Assembly: GCF_000524195.1 (NCBI RefSeq)
Contig: NW_020170415.1
Span: forward strand, 504,994 to 568,993
Length of the DNA: 64,000 nt
Source: Echinococcus granulosus
Taxonomy: Eukaryota; Platyhelminthes; Cestoda; Cyclophyllidea; Taeniidae
Direction: 5' to 3'
In this document: positions 33,601 to 44,400 of the stretch, piece after piece
Numbering within the stretch: position 1 is the first letter of the stretch
How the letters are laid out: each line of letters opens with the position of its first letter
Translations under genes and position numbers: made by a program
The notes under the pieces: generated by a model
The model's database searches: none
Told to the model about the DNA's origin: nothing
What the model saw: only the letters and a program-made list of their open reading frames with translations

Positions 33601-36215
33601 GTGGTTGGTTTTTTTCTGAAGCCAAAGCAAGGGCTGATGGAAGACTCTTAACAAGGGATTGTTTCGACAGATAGTTAGGGCCTGAATAGTTTCCGACTCC
33701 GGAAAGCCCGCTGTTGTCGTTGCTACAAATGTATCCTTCCTAAGCGCCCAAAAAGAAAGATAAACGTTAATGATGAGAAATTGGTGGTTCAATGGATATG
33801 ATAGAGCTATTCAAAAGGCCTAGACACAAGAGAGAGAGGGAGAGGGAGCAAACAAAGCGTTGCGATTCAAGGGTTGAGGGGAATCACGATGCCCGCAAAC
33901 TAAATCGCGGTTATGACGACGATGATTCAAACCAATTTGGAAACAGCGATTACACATGACCCACAGTGAGTCATCAACGGCCGACGTCCACTTGTACGCA
34001 GTCGATAGGCCATATGCCGGTCGAAGGAGCTCCTACGCGCACACACATGCGCACACTCGCATATATATGCGTAAGAGGTTGAGGTCACCGCACGAATGAG
34101 GCTTACATCACTATTTGCGCACACACTGCTAACTAGAGTAGAGACAGTAGAAATACAAACGAAAGCCGTTGTTTGTCGCATTCTTACGCTCCTCAAATCA
34201 AGCTCCCCCTCAGACATTGCATTCCGAATGCCGTCATTCAAGTTGCGTTAACATTCACTCGCAAATAACAAGTTCTGAAATCGAGCATGAATGAATATAG
34301 TACGTACAGAATATTTCTTTTTGCATTCACCCGCCTCAGCAGTAGCAGTCGCGTCGAAGTGGAGGGATACAGTTGGGGCCACAGAGGATCGACTGATGGG
34401 GGTGAGCGATTGCCGTTTGAGTGAACTGGATGGAGACAGTTCGTTTCGCACGGAGACCGCATTTGGATGCGTTGAGCACTGATCCGGACCTTGGCAGCAT
34501 CGATAGCACACTCTCGCAGAGCGAACCACCCCCGGGTCTGGTATCTGGGATGTGATGAAATGGGGTAAATACGTTTTTCATCCCCAGACTTAAAATAATG
34601 ATAATGAGATGATGATCTACCTGAGGAGGAGCACTTTTTCTACTTTCACGGGGATTTGGACTGGACTGGGTCCAGGTGAACCACTGCACCCGATTGCTAT
34701 CATTAGCCCAACGCCAAAATTTCTGAAGGCATCGACGACAGAGGGAGTAGCGCATAAGGTCTCGATGAGTCAGAAAGAGATCGCCAATGTGCCCCAGACA
34801 ACACATCATCGAGGGTTGCGCCGCAGAGCAGTACACGTTGCAGGGGCCTTTGGAGAGGAACCATTCACTGGAAGGAAAGTCTTCAATCACTACTACAGCA
34901 TTGGGTGATGGGTCCTCGCGGCGTAAAGCCATTATATCCTCAACTTTCGCGGAGCCATTGGGGACGGTCAAGGCAACGTCGGTCAAAATACGATCTACGG
35001 CCTCGGAAAGGGGGACTCTCCGATGGGGAAAACTCGAATCAGCAACCAAACCAGCGGCCCATACGCACAATCGTAGAGAACAGGTGTGACAAATTCCATG
35101 ACCCTCATACCACTCTGCCGATTGTCCAAGAAGAAAATACACTAGCTCACCACGAAGTATTTTAGCAGGATTTATGCCTGAGCAACAAAACGGAAATTCA
35201 TAAAGTGGGGAATTAAAAAACGAAGGACGTGGATTAAGTTCTAACACACCTGGAATCCCGTGTAGAGGGGAAAATTCTATGGTGTTTGATATAGGGGGTA
35301 GCCGCAAGCAATTACTTTCAAGAGGACGATGGTTTGAGGATGCTGTGTAGAAAATTGATCCATCAGGATTAAAGTGTACCCATCGAACACCGGAGCCATC
35401 AGAGGCAAATCGCCAAACAGAAAGGACGCGATCTTCTTTAAAGTCAAGAAAAGCAATTTCTTGGGCCCTGCAAAACATCTGCCAATAGTTAGTTAATAAT
35501 AACAGAAAACAAACTTTATTTAACAATGATTCAAATAAATTATGAGCATATATTACTTACTGACAATGATGAATCAATGGTTCATGCGTTATAGTAAAGT
35601 GAAAACATAAAAATTACCAAGCAACGGTGAGGATCGAACGATACGGGTGGAATGCGAGAGAAGTAATAGCTCCAAGTCGCTCCCAGGTAGAACTAGGCTT
35701 AACGATACTGTGGCATCCTGAAGTTTTTGAAAAATTTTCTAAAATTGACCATAAGCACACGCGGCCACCAAGGCAGCCACTGGCCAACAGGTGAGGAATA
35801 GACGGATGAAACTAAAAGGAGAAGACAATATTTAATAAACATAAGGGCTAGTTCGTAAACGTTTAATAGGGTAACAAGATGACAAAGCGAAATATATCGG
35901 GGACGGGCTAACCGTAATTGTCCAAGGAGACTTTTCATGGCCTTCGCATTGTCCAATACACGCTCCTGAAGAGCCATTGTACAAAACAACAACCCCTTCC
36001 ATGTGTGCGGCAGCGATTACGGTGTTGTCACAATTTATTTTTAATAAAAATACTGACCGACTTGAAACAGGTGAATCAGGGTTAATAAGTTTCACGTTGT
36101 CAAAAGATAGTTTATCAGAGAAATCAGCAACAATACGGCGTTGAAAACCTCGTACTTCGCTTTGCCTTATAAACTCAACAACGTTTCTCATCTCCACGTG
36201 CGCAACCCATAATAC
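27622..36215 (-). CDS. AMBRA1: AMBRA1-like autophagy/CRL4 substrate-receptor protein (split WD40 propeller), 5' end not found
   Basis: AMBRA1 is a DDB1-CUL4 substrate receptor that controls D-type cyclins and autophagy. Firm exons are 35913-36215, 35618-35811, 34621-35467 and 34331-34544 (N-terminal half), and 28484-28628, 28190-28444 and 27622-28113 (C-terminal half). The first begins VLWVAHVEM, then NPDSPVSSRSVFLL, HEKSPWTIT, and, across a splice, FHPSIPHLLASGCLGG, as in the AMBRA1 N-terminus (LPDSPRSTFLL, WCVTFHP, ASGCLDG). The C-terminal exons carry FNDSSISLSRDGRLIAAF, CLHFSPSGSFLVVGTA and GGIAYGTTRGLIVMMEP, matching the second half-propeller. The initiator exon upstream of 36215 is not found. 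The middle is long, Ser-rich and Cys-rich, and crossed by a scaffold gap and a Rep1 insertion, so the model is incomplete. One intron (28445-28483) is 39 bases. Confidence 0.87.
29345..30392 (-). repeat. Rep1 composite repeat inside the AMBRA1-like gene, reverse copy
   Basis: Terminal units are at about 30210-30392 (GATTTTGGTAACGGGCCACTG ... CAATATATATTCTGTCC ... TTCAGGGAAAGGCCC) and at about 29350-29490 (GGTTTTGGCACCGGGTCACTG ... TTTTCAGGAAAGTCTTGG), in the same orientation. The internal part between them has AAACCCTATCC, TGGATAGAACCCTGAT and GACTGCGTTGTGATGG. It lies in a large intron, on the same strand sense as three other reverse copies. Confidence 0.7.
30866..30965. other. Scaffold gap of 100 N
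   Basis: Exactly 100 N, the standard placeholder for a gap of unknown size. It falls within the central part of the AMBRA1-like gene, so exons may be missing here. Confidence 0.98.
31250..31461 (-). CDS. Candidate internal exon, probably of the AMBRA1-like gene
   Basis: A clean acceptor (CTGCCCACAG) opens a 212-base frame that ends at a good GTAAGT donor. The translation starts LEASCKCGDIALQ and continues with a helical stretch (EKELRVLYSHLF, HFASTLANIFQEMGEH). Codon use and lack of stops look real. I could not align it to vertebrate AMBRA1, and its phase does not join the nearest candidate exons directly, so at least one neighbouring exon is missing or mis-set. It could also belong to a nested gene. 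Confidence 0.6.
32602..32750 (-). CDS. Candidate internal exon of the AMBRA1-like gene
   Basis: A polypyrimidine tract and TTTTAG acceptor precede a 149-base open stretch with VNPAIRRQCLALCLHSMSSF and a GTAAAC donor. The start phase fits the end of exon 34331-34544, but the end phase does not fit the exon at 31250-31461. No domain is recognised. Confidence 0.45.
33592..33739 (-). CDS. Candidate internal exon of the AMBRA1-like gene
   Basis: This has an acceptor after GGGCGCTTAG and a strong GTGAGT donor, with an open frame reading TTTAGFPESETIQALTICRN and onward. Its splice phases do not match the neighbouring candidates. It may be an alternative exon or a chance open frame. Confidence 0.35.
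33933..34032 (-). CDS. Candidate Cys-containing exon of the AMBRA1-like gene
   Basis: After a GCGCGTAG acceptor the frame reads AYGLSTAYKWTSAVDDSLW and then VMCNRCFQI before a weak GTTTGA donor. The end phase is compatible with the exon at 31250-31461, which begins LEASCKCG; joined, they would put a CxxC close to a CxC. The start phase does not fit exon 34331-34544, so confidence is low. Confidence 0.3.
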
Positions 36216-36654
36216 CTGCACGCGCAGCAATTGAAAACGTGCCGCTGGCGGTGTAAAGCCAAATTAGATTATAGAAACAACCGCAATAACTATAATAATG
36301 CACTAACAATGGCCACCGTTATTTGCGTCACAAGTCCAAAAGTTGTATATCGTGATTAAATATAAGCTCGATTAGAAAATTTTGCCAAATAGACATAGTT
36401 AACGTAATCATTATCTTGAAATTTAAAAAAACACTTAACTTCACGCAGTCGTTGTTCCTTTAAAAAATTTTTTGCTACCTATAATTTATTTTACTTAACT
36501 GAAATAACATTTGGAAGTATGTGTTGAGCCAAATTTTTATGCAATAAATAATTCGTGATAACTACTGTATTTAGGGTGATAAAAGCTTTATAAACGCTCT
36601 TTAGGAAAGCATTTGTACTACACTACTCAAATAACTTTTAGCTGTGGCAAAGAG

Positions 36655-37935
36655 ATACTCTAGGTCTCCGCCATTGCCTGTTTGCTTGCTGGGCTGTCCC
36701 CCTGACCATGCCGGTGTTCCCATGCCCCCGCTCTACGTAGAATAGTATTCCCGAGTACTACGTATTCTTTCGTCTTAACAAAAGTCCCAAGACGCTGCAT
36801 CGTGGCGGTGGAAAGCGAGTCGTATTCTTAAAAGACCTATTCTAATTTCTATTACTGAGTTCTAAACCTTAACTGGGCAGAAGAATTGCATAAGACTCGG
36901 ATGAGAGAAACGATAGTGACGCATAGCAAAAGCGCTGAAAATGATATCTACATCTGGCGACTACCTTAGTCCCGTAGAGCGAGACTCACTGGTCTCCTCT
37001 TCCCTGATCCTAGTGTTCTTAGAACAGTCCGGTTGATTTAATTTTGACATATTTATTAAGAGGAAAAGATCAGGGAAAAAAGTACAACGTTTAGGGAGGG
37101 GAAGAACCGCAACTACAACTAGGCACTGAAGGTGACGACCCTCCCGCCAGATTCAAATTTCCAGGTTGCCTCATCCCTGAAAGGTGCACTAAAACAACGT
37201 AAGTATTACAGTCCTACGTTCTGATAGAATCCCATTTTCACAAATGAAGCGACACTATCAGTAGCCGTGAACCATCTGCAATTTTCGTTACAGAGCTCTT
37301 TACACCGCCTGTTTGAAGACGACAATGAAGCAAATGCACGATACCTCTCACATTGTTCTACTGGTTCATTGGACACCACGTTGGTGTGGCTGGGTAGCTC
37401 TAAAGGAATAGATGCGAAACCTTTTTTTTATGGAACTATATTCAATCTTACCATTTGCTGTACGACTGCATTCAGGCCGGTGTTCTTACGACTAGTGATG
37501 TGCACATTTGCCAATTACCCATCACAGTGCTAAAGTCGGACGAAACTCCTGATTCAGTAAAATCGCTAAGAGGTACCAGTGACGTTGCAACTTAATAGCT
37601 TCTTAGTTACGTGAAAATTTGATGACCGATGTGATTAGCTTGTGGGGGTTTTCTTACAGCTGTAATTACGTTGGGACGGCTGATGTGAAAGATTGATTAT
37701 AGGATCGTCAAGAACGACGCTTAAAAACTAGAGTGACCATGTAATGTGTATGTTGTTTAACTTTGAGTTTTAGTAAAGGCCTACTTCGTGTCACCGATTA
37801 TGTTCTTTCACCGAGTGGGCCGGCTTTCCGACTATGCCAGCAGACCCTAGCTCTACCGTATGTCAAATATACATATATTCTGTTCGTGCATCATGTCATC
37901 TTTTGTTCCCAGAAAAGTGTCGGTGCCCTACGCTT
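36655..37935 (-). repeat. Rep1 composite repeat, reverse copy
   Basis: Terminal units are at about 37760-37935 (TATTCTGTTCGTGCATCATG and CCCAGAAAAGTGTCGG) and, more decayed, at about 36660-36800 (TTCGTCTTAACAAAAGTCCC). The internal part is at about 37220-37700 (GCGACACTATC, AGCCGTGAACCAT, GATACCTCTCAC, GTACCAGTGACGTTGCAACT). It lies just upstream of the AMBRA1-like gene. Confidence 0.65.
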
Positions 37936-38049
37936 TAATGAATGCAGTGCGTTAATTTTAATTATTATATATACACTTGGTTGTTACCTATGTACCTGCC
38001 TGAAGTTTTCAATGAAGTGAATACTTGGACAGAGTATGTACTCGCGATA

Positions 38050-39030
38050 TACAGTTTCGTAGCTCAGAGGCCAGATCACACAGAAGAGTTACAATGGCGG
38101 AGCCTCTAAGCTCTTTGTTGCCAAAACAGAGAGTTAAATAAACGATTAACATCGTACATACCCCTTTTCTTTGTTGAACTTTGTCAACACCACTTTTCAT
38201 AGTTAAATTCCTGCGTCAATCATCACAGTTGAATCGGAGCTGTAGTAAACTTCCACGAACAAACCACGCCAGTCATTGGACTTCCGTATAATTGAGAAAA
38301 TATCTGACCCCAAAGTTACTTGTTCCTTTTAGCAATTTTACTGTAGCTAAAGTTTCCTTTTGTTTAAGAACTGCTCATTTTTTGAGCTGTCGTAGGTCTA
38401 GGCATCTGAAAGCCATTTCATGTAGCAAAGGATGAGGTTTAATATAACTTTTTGGGGTAGGATTTTATGTCGATTCCTCCTTGCTGATTTCTTCTACTTC
38501 ATTCATGTCTAGATTCAGTCTGGCTAGTAGAGAGGTGGAGGAGGTCTAGCGAGTTCATATATTTCATGTCTTCATATACGTACGGTAGACACCTCCGTAA
38601 AGAACTTTCTCAGATGGCATAATAACACGATCAGTGGCTCTTCATTTGTGAATAGCTCTCGTGTAGAACACAGGCAGTGGTAATTGCCAAATGCAGACGT
38701 TATCTACATCTCTCGTGTTGAGAGCATTTGCAGATTTTGCCACCGCAGCATGTGCCCTTCTTCCAGTAAGCTGGAGTTTATCAACCGGCAGTTAAAATTG
38801 GAGTAGCTGTCTTCTTAGATTGGGTTTACTTTTTTCCAAAGCTAATGAAGTGCTTCAAGACTCCCTTAAAGATTATAAAAGTAGCAATACTTAACCAGAA
38901 TATGTGTCATTGACATAGAGAAGTACTTGGAGCTACCAGCAGGGCCCAAGGGGAGGCCGGCCAGAGAAAGTACAACGGAGGAGACCTCAAGCAGACTACC
39001 ACCAAAACGAAGAATTACACACAAGCAACG
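38050..39030 (+). repeat. Rep1 composite repeat, forward copy
   Basis: The 5' terminal unit is partial at about 38055-38140 (TACAATGGCGGAGCCTC, then GTTGCCAAAACAGAGAG). The internal part follows to about 38780, with GTAGAGAGGTGGAGGAGGTC. The 3' terminal unit is at about 38860-39030 (CTTCAAGACTCCCTTAAAG and a GTACAACGGAGGAGACCTC block). It stands head-to-head with the reverse copy at 36.66-37.93 kb. Confidence 0.65.
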
Positions 39031-39641
39031 CATTGCTTTCCATTATCAGGGCAAGCATAATGAGTTTTCTTGATGCAGTTTGTGTAACTTTCCCTCTGAT
39101 CATGTGAATCAACATTTTTTAGCTCCCTCTAAATATCTTTATAACGCACACTAGTCTAAATTAGCTGTAAAAGCAATGCTAACTGCAAGGCACTTAAAGC
39201 AATCTTTTGGAGAGGAATTTATGTTAAAATCGAAATTTCCACAATTTGGACCATCAGATACGTTTAAGATAGAAATTAAAAGCACAATTTGAAATCATCG
39301 CATTGTTTTGGTTAAAAATAGGATTGCGTTTTTTACTCACGACCTCATTTTTCTCTTTCAGGTCTGTGTGTGCTGAGAAATCCTGGCTCTATGTATTTGT
39401 AATATTTTGTCCCTTAGTTTTGGTTCTGGCATTCTTTAAAATCACTTTAAATTTAAAATAAATAAAAAAGTTTACTTTATATGTGGTTTTTAATTGAAAA
39501 ATAGGCAGTTAATTGCGTTTTTAAATATAGGCTATTACACCCCTCTTTCTTTTAACCCCCTCGTATTAATTCATACTGCCTGAGAGGCGCCATTTTCAAC
39601 CGTCGACTTATCGTTTGTTCTTTTGACATCGGTTTTGGGAA

Positions 39642-41406
39642 ATGGGTGTTCTTCAAGGTGGAATGAAGTGTGTGAAATATTGCACATTTTTCTTCAACTT
39701 TATAGTATTCGTGAGTTTTTGTCAGATACGCATGCGCCTAATGTCGTGTTGCCGGCAGGTCAACCTTGCCTGTCCGTTGATTTTACTTGGAATTCTATCG
39801 TTACCCTTTTAGCAGCATAATAGCTCTCCTCAAATTAAATGGCCTTTGCTCAGTAGTAGTAGTAACCCCTAGTAGGCATCATATACTGGCTTCGAGACTT
39901 CTTTTCTGTTGTATGGTAATAATTGATGTACGAGTTCAAGCGCACGGTGCATGTAGTTACATTGTGTTTTATGTGCTTCGATTAAGTTATTTTCCCTTGA
40001 ATCCTAGGTAGGTTCCACGCTTTGGTGCTTAATTTGCTTCCCTTTTTCAGGTTTTTGGTCTATTTTTGGCTGGCTTCGGTGGGTATTTGCTGTATCAACT
40101 GAGTTTCTACAGCAACCAGTTTGGGGATGTGGTCAAAGTTTTCTCCATCGCCGTCATTGTGCTGGGATTTATCATTTTTGTCGTTGGTTTTCTCGGGTGC
40201 TGCGGGGCCTGCTACGAAAGTCCTTGTATGCTCATTACGGTACGTTCAGTGTAGCTCATTGTTATCGTTTTATCTTTGAAAGGGGTTGTACTTCTCGCTT
40301 CTACTGAAACTGAGATTCGAATAACTATTTGATAGCCCTTCTTCAGTGAAACTGTTAAAGTTTTAATTTAGAACAAAATTAGCGTCTAGTTTGATTTCGT
40401 CGTGAAAGCCAACAAAGTAGCCTCCATCGTTTCGCATTTTTGTGAAAAGTTCTTTGTTTAATCTGAGGTAGTGGCTTTTACTTTGTGGGCTTGGAGACAC
40501 TATAAATACCTCGGGTACCCCATTTGTCTCATATTTTTGTGAGATGTCTTGCACCCGTAGCCAACTTCTCAATCTTTCACCATCGGGATCTTACAAATGA
40601 AATAGTCTGTCCTCATCTAGAAGTGTGATTTGGTTATTTGCATTAACGCATTTGGAGTTTTATCCGATACAGGTTCCGTTGTTTGGCAATTTTGATATTC
40701 TTTCTCACTACTTTGGATAGCTAAATCCATTTAGACAATAACGACCCAACTAAAACTGCGTCCTGAGTTTAAGTATGGAATGTGTTTTACTACTGCTGAA
40801 TAACTGAGTAATCATAATGGATGTGATGCGAAATCATACCTGAACCACAAGGACATTTGAGACTTCGAAACTGTTCTAAAACATTAATTTTCCCTGTTGT
40901 TTTTGTTTATCCACTTTAGTTCGCCGTCATTGTGGCAATTCTTTTGTGCCTCCAGATTGCTGTAGCTGTGTTTGCTTTTATGTACAAGGATGAGGTAAGT
41001 GCTTTCTTCCTCTACGCACATACCCTTTCCCTTCTAGTTGATGGACTTCCTTTCAAAGCGTTTTGAAGAGGTTTTTAGCGATCCTGACACCACTTTCAGA
41101 CAGCAGATTGAGCGAGAGGTGGGCGCTTTTTTGTTGTTTTACAATCCTCCTCTGTAGCTTCAGTGCTGCGGTTTCAAGATGCCCGATGTGAACTGCGGCT
41201 TGTACGTGTTTCGAAAGGTAAGGCTTCATACGTGTGACTTCGCTTTTTTTGCCGTCTAGTCCTGTTGGAGCGTAATCACGGGCAAAGTTGAGTCCTCCAT
41301 GTATATCATAATTGCGACGGCAGGCGTCCTGTGCCTCATTCAGATCGCTGCCATCATCACCGCTTGCTGTCTGCAGTCCAAAATTCGAAGTTATGCGGTT
41401 TATTAA
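39642..41406 (+). CDS. Tetraspanin, six exons
   Basis: This is a four-pass membrane organiser protein; in flatworms such proteins are abundant in the tegument and extracellular vesicles. Exons are 39642-39710, 40051-40239, 40920-40994, 41038-41118, 41158-41217 and 41260-41406, all in phase 0, and the last three introns are 39-43 bases. The protein is 206 residues. It begins MGVLQGGMKCVKY, the family N-terminus. TM2 ends in FLGCCGACYESPCML, and TM3 is in exon 3. The large extracellular loop is short (about 60 residues), with CCG at 141-143 and cysteines at 151 and 160, so only two disulfides are possible. TM4 and a short tail ending SYAVY follow; the tail resembles a YxxPhi-like sorting motif only loosely. 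I cannot assign it to a named subfamily. Confidence 0.94.
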
Positions 41407-44400
41407 AGCAGTTTCTCTTCTGAGTCCTCACAAAAACTCCTTCACCGACTGAAATTGCGTGCGCGCTCTCTTTACCTACTCTTCCATTTCCCGTGCTTAT
41501 TAATAATGGGTCTCGGCATGTGAGTTTGTGAGTGTTGATCCAAGTGTAATTCTGTGTGTATGTCTCCTCCATTTCCGCGTGTGCACGTTCGTCCCGATCG
41601 CCCCATCTCCCATTCACGTTACTGTAGCTCTTTTCCCAACTGACTGCTGTATTTTTGCATGAGTCGACACACACATGCACTAATGCGTACATTCACGATG
41701 CATATAGTAAATGTAATCATTACAACATCAATAATAAATTGCGTCCAAGTACCTATTCGCATGGCGTTAGTATTGCCTCTGCGGTTATGACTTTTTGCAA
41801 CTTTTTCCCCATGATGGGGTGTGGCATTCATCCGAAGCATGGGGCAGGCTCCTACTTTCGGCATTTTTCGACCCAAACCCATTTTTTGTTTGCTATAGTG
41901 GCGGACTGTCAGCTGTGTGGTGCCTTGTTTGGACTTTTTGCGCGATGACTGTTTAATTTAGTGCCTCAAGCAAGGCCGCTGGCTCTGGGATGCGCGTGGG
42001 GATTTGCTATCATTCCTCGCGGATTTTGAGTTATTGCATTCGCCCTGAGCTTCTAATACAGAAAAAACGCATTTGATGGTTGGTAATGGGATGTAGTCGC
42101 GGGCGTTGTCCGCTCGTGTCTCAATTAATTCTGGGTCACGTGAATGGAGTTTTATTTGCTTTGTTCATGTGGTCATAAGGTCTAGTCGTCGCCTTTCCCA
42201 GGCGCAGATGAGCGGGGTTGGGAGGGGGGAGTGGGGGAAGATCATAAAGACGTCACATCGTCCTGTCTGGCTGCGCTATTTGTTGCTGTCTCGTGTGCCA
42301 GTGCACTGTTTTGGTCTTTTTTTCAGCTCATCACATGTTGCGTGGACATGCACCATCTACCATTTGTCACGGATCTCCATCAAAAGCGTTGGTCGATCTG
42401 TGACTAAAAAACAATCCTTTATTGACTCAGATTACCTATTTTTAATAAACTGTAGTTGTTTTTAGACCGAATTTTTCATTTCCTGTCCGAAGTCCCACTC
42501 ATACATCCCTTTTCCCGACTTACCGACTCCGTGCATAGAATCCTGGTTATTGATCCCGGCGAAGCTTACGTGTTCAGCATCGACGTGAGCCCGGCACACC
42601 AATGATTAATTTCATTTCCTTTGGTCGGAGGCATCTGCTTTAATTACTTCCCGTTAGCTTTCAACCTTCTGAACGGATGAATCGGGAGACCTGTTTTTTT
42701 AGCCCAACATCTTGGAAATTAATCTGGTCCCCGCCTAGAGTGAGGTGACTTGAGCTGATTCATACGCCCTGCAGACTTCGGCGTCTTATTACACTTGGCC
42801 ACTCGTGTATGTCACGCGATTGACGTATTTGTTTGTATAACACAATTCCTGGTGTGAAGCCTTTTCCATGACCTCTCCGAAAATCTTGGCTTGTTTTCAA
42901 TGGTATGACAGGAATTAAGGGGGTGACTTATTAGTGGGTGGAGGTGGCCTTTTCTGACAAGCCAACCCGATGCTTTACTAATTTGACGTTGACAGTTTAG
43001 TCAAATTCATCCTGGGCCTACGTTTTTGAAATAAAATCACTTGCAGTAGCACACCATCTTGATCCTACTCGCCTTTATATTGTGATAGAGGAAGGGGGAA
43101 GACTGAATTTTTTTCTCTTGTTCGGTTGGTCGCCCATTTGGTGCTGTGAAGCCTGGTCCCCCCCGTTAGACTTGGCATTTTGTTCGAAAAACTCCGGTGT
43201 CATTTTCTTGCCAACTTTGCTACTTCCCATTAGCTGTGTACACGTAGCTCTCAGGCTCTTCCCATTTCACATCTTCCACACAGCTGGCCTTTTAGAACGC
43301 AACTTGGCTGTCCAAACATTTAGGCGGTGTCCTGATCTACCTGCATGCATACTGGAATTTACTACCAAAAAATTAAAACGATTGGAAGCCGCGTCTTCAA
43401 GAGGAGAAATCCAATCTTTAAAGGAATTTTATAAAGTAGAAAAGACTCCCATCACCCTGAGGTTTGGAAAAACTTGTTTTTTGACCCCAAAATTATGACG
43501 CTAAACTTCCCCAATCTCCCATCTGTGGCTAATTAGCAGTAAGTTAAAGTGTCTCTGGGAGAGAAAAATTACAAATGCCAATGACGTCATGTAACGGTTT
43601 CCCCTCCGGGAAGTACTAAACTATCGACAGCAATGACAAGTGTTCCCCCTCTAGCCACATAAATTTGGCCACATCTTCACCACGGCATTACGCTTTCGTG
43701 ACTATGGCAACGTCATATCAACGCAGAGCCGATCTCCATGGTTGTTTATGTCCGTGCATACGTACATATCTGTGTTTGTATGTGTGTATCGGTCACTTCG
43801 ATCTGACTTTTTTGTGTTTGTATGTGTGCGAATGTTTGCGTGGATCTGCGGGTTTATGCGACCCCCCGACCGGTTGACCTTGAGACGGATAGGGTGGCCT
43901 GCGTTTACTACTCGCACCTGTGGGCCTTACCAAGGAAGGCTGTATTATTAATGCTAGTCTCTGGTAGACTGTGCTGTTTCGGTGTGGGCGTAATGGCACC
44001 ATCTTCGTAGAGTGCATTATTTGCCACCCTCCTACCGACAGTTGTAGGCTGAAGTCCAGCCTATTACTTTTATGCACCCAGGAGGGAAAAAAGGATGACA
44101 GAGCTACGGAAATACAGGTGGTGTGAATGATTGTGCGAGGTATGGGAAACAGATGCTGGTGGACCCTGGAGAATTGGCCCATTTGGATTTCTTACAAGTC
44201 TTCGATACCCATTTTAATTTCGGACAAATGTACGAACATTAAATCTTGTTTGTTTTTTGGTTCCTTGTTGTGGTCTAGCAAATACTACGTGCATGTTGGA
44301 TGACTTGAAGGCTGTTTGGTTTGTATATGTAGGCATACGAAGGACTACCTTCTGGTTTTTGGCACGTAGATAATGTAAACAATTAATTCGCGTGGTGGAG

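Noticed and set aside
34609..35165. Plus-strand frames of 86-100 codons
   Set aside because: Antisense shadows of the large AMBRA1-like exon 34621-35467.
43735..43870. TG-rich stretch as a possible gene or regulatory array
   Set aside because: Simple-sequence composition explains it; the overlapping open frames are by-products.
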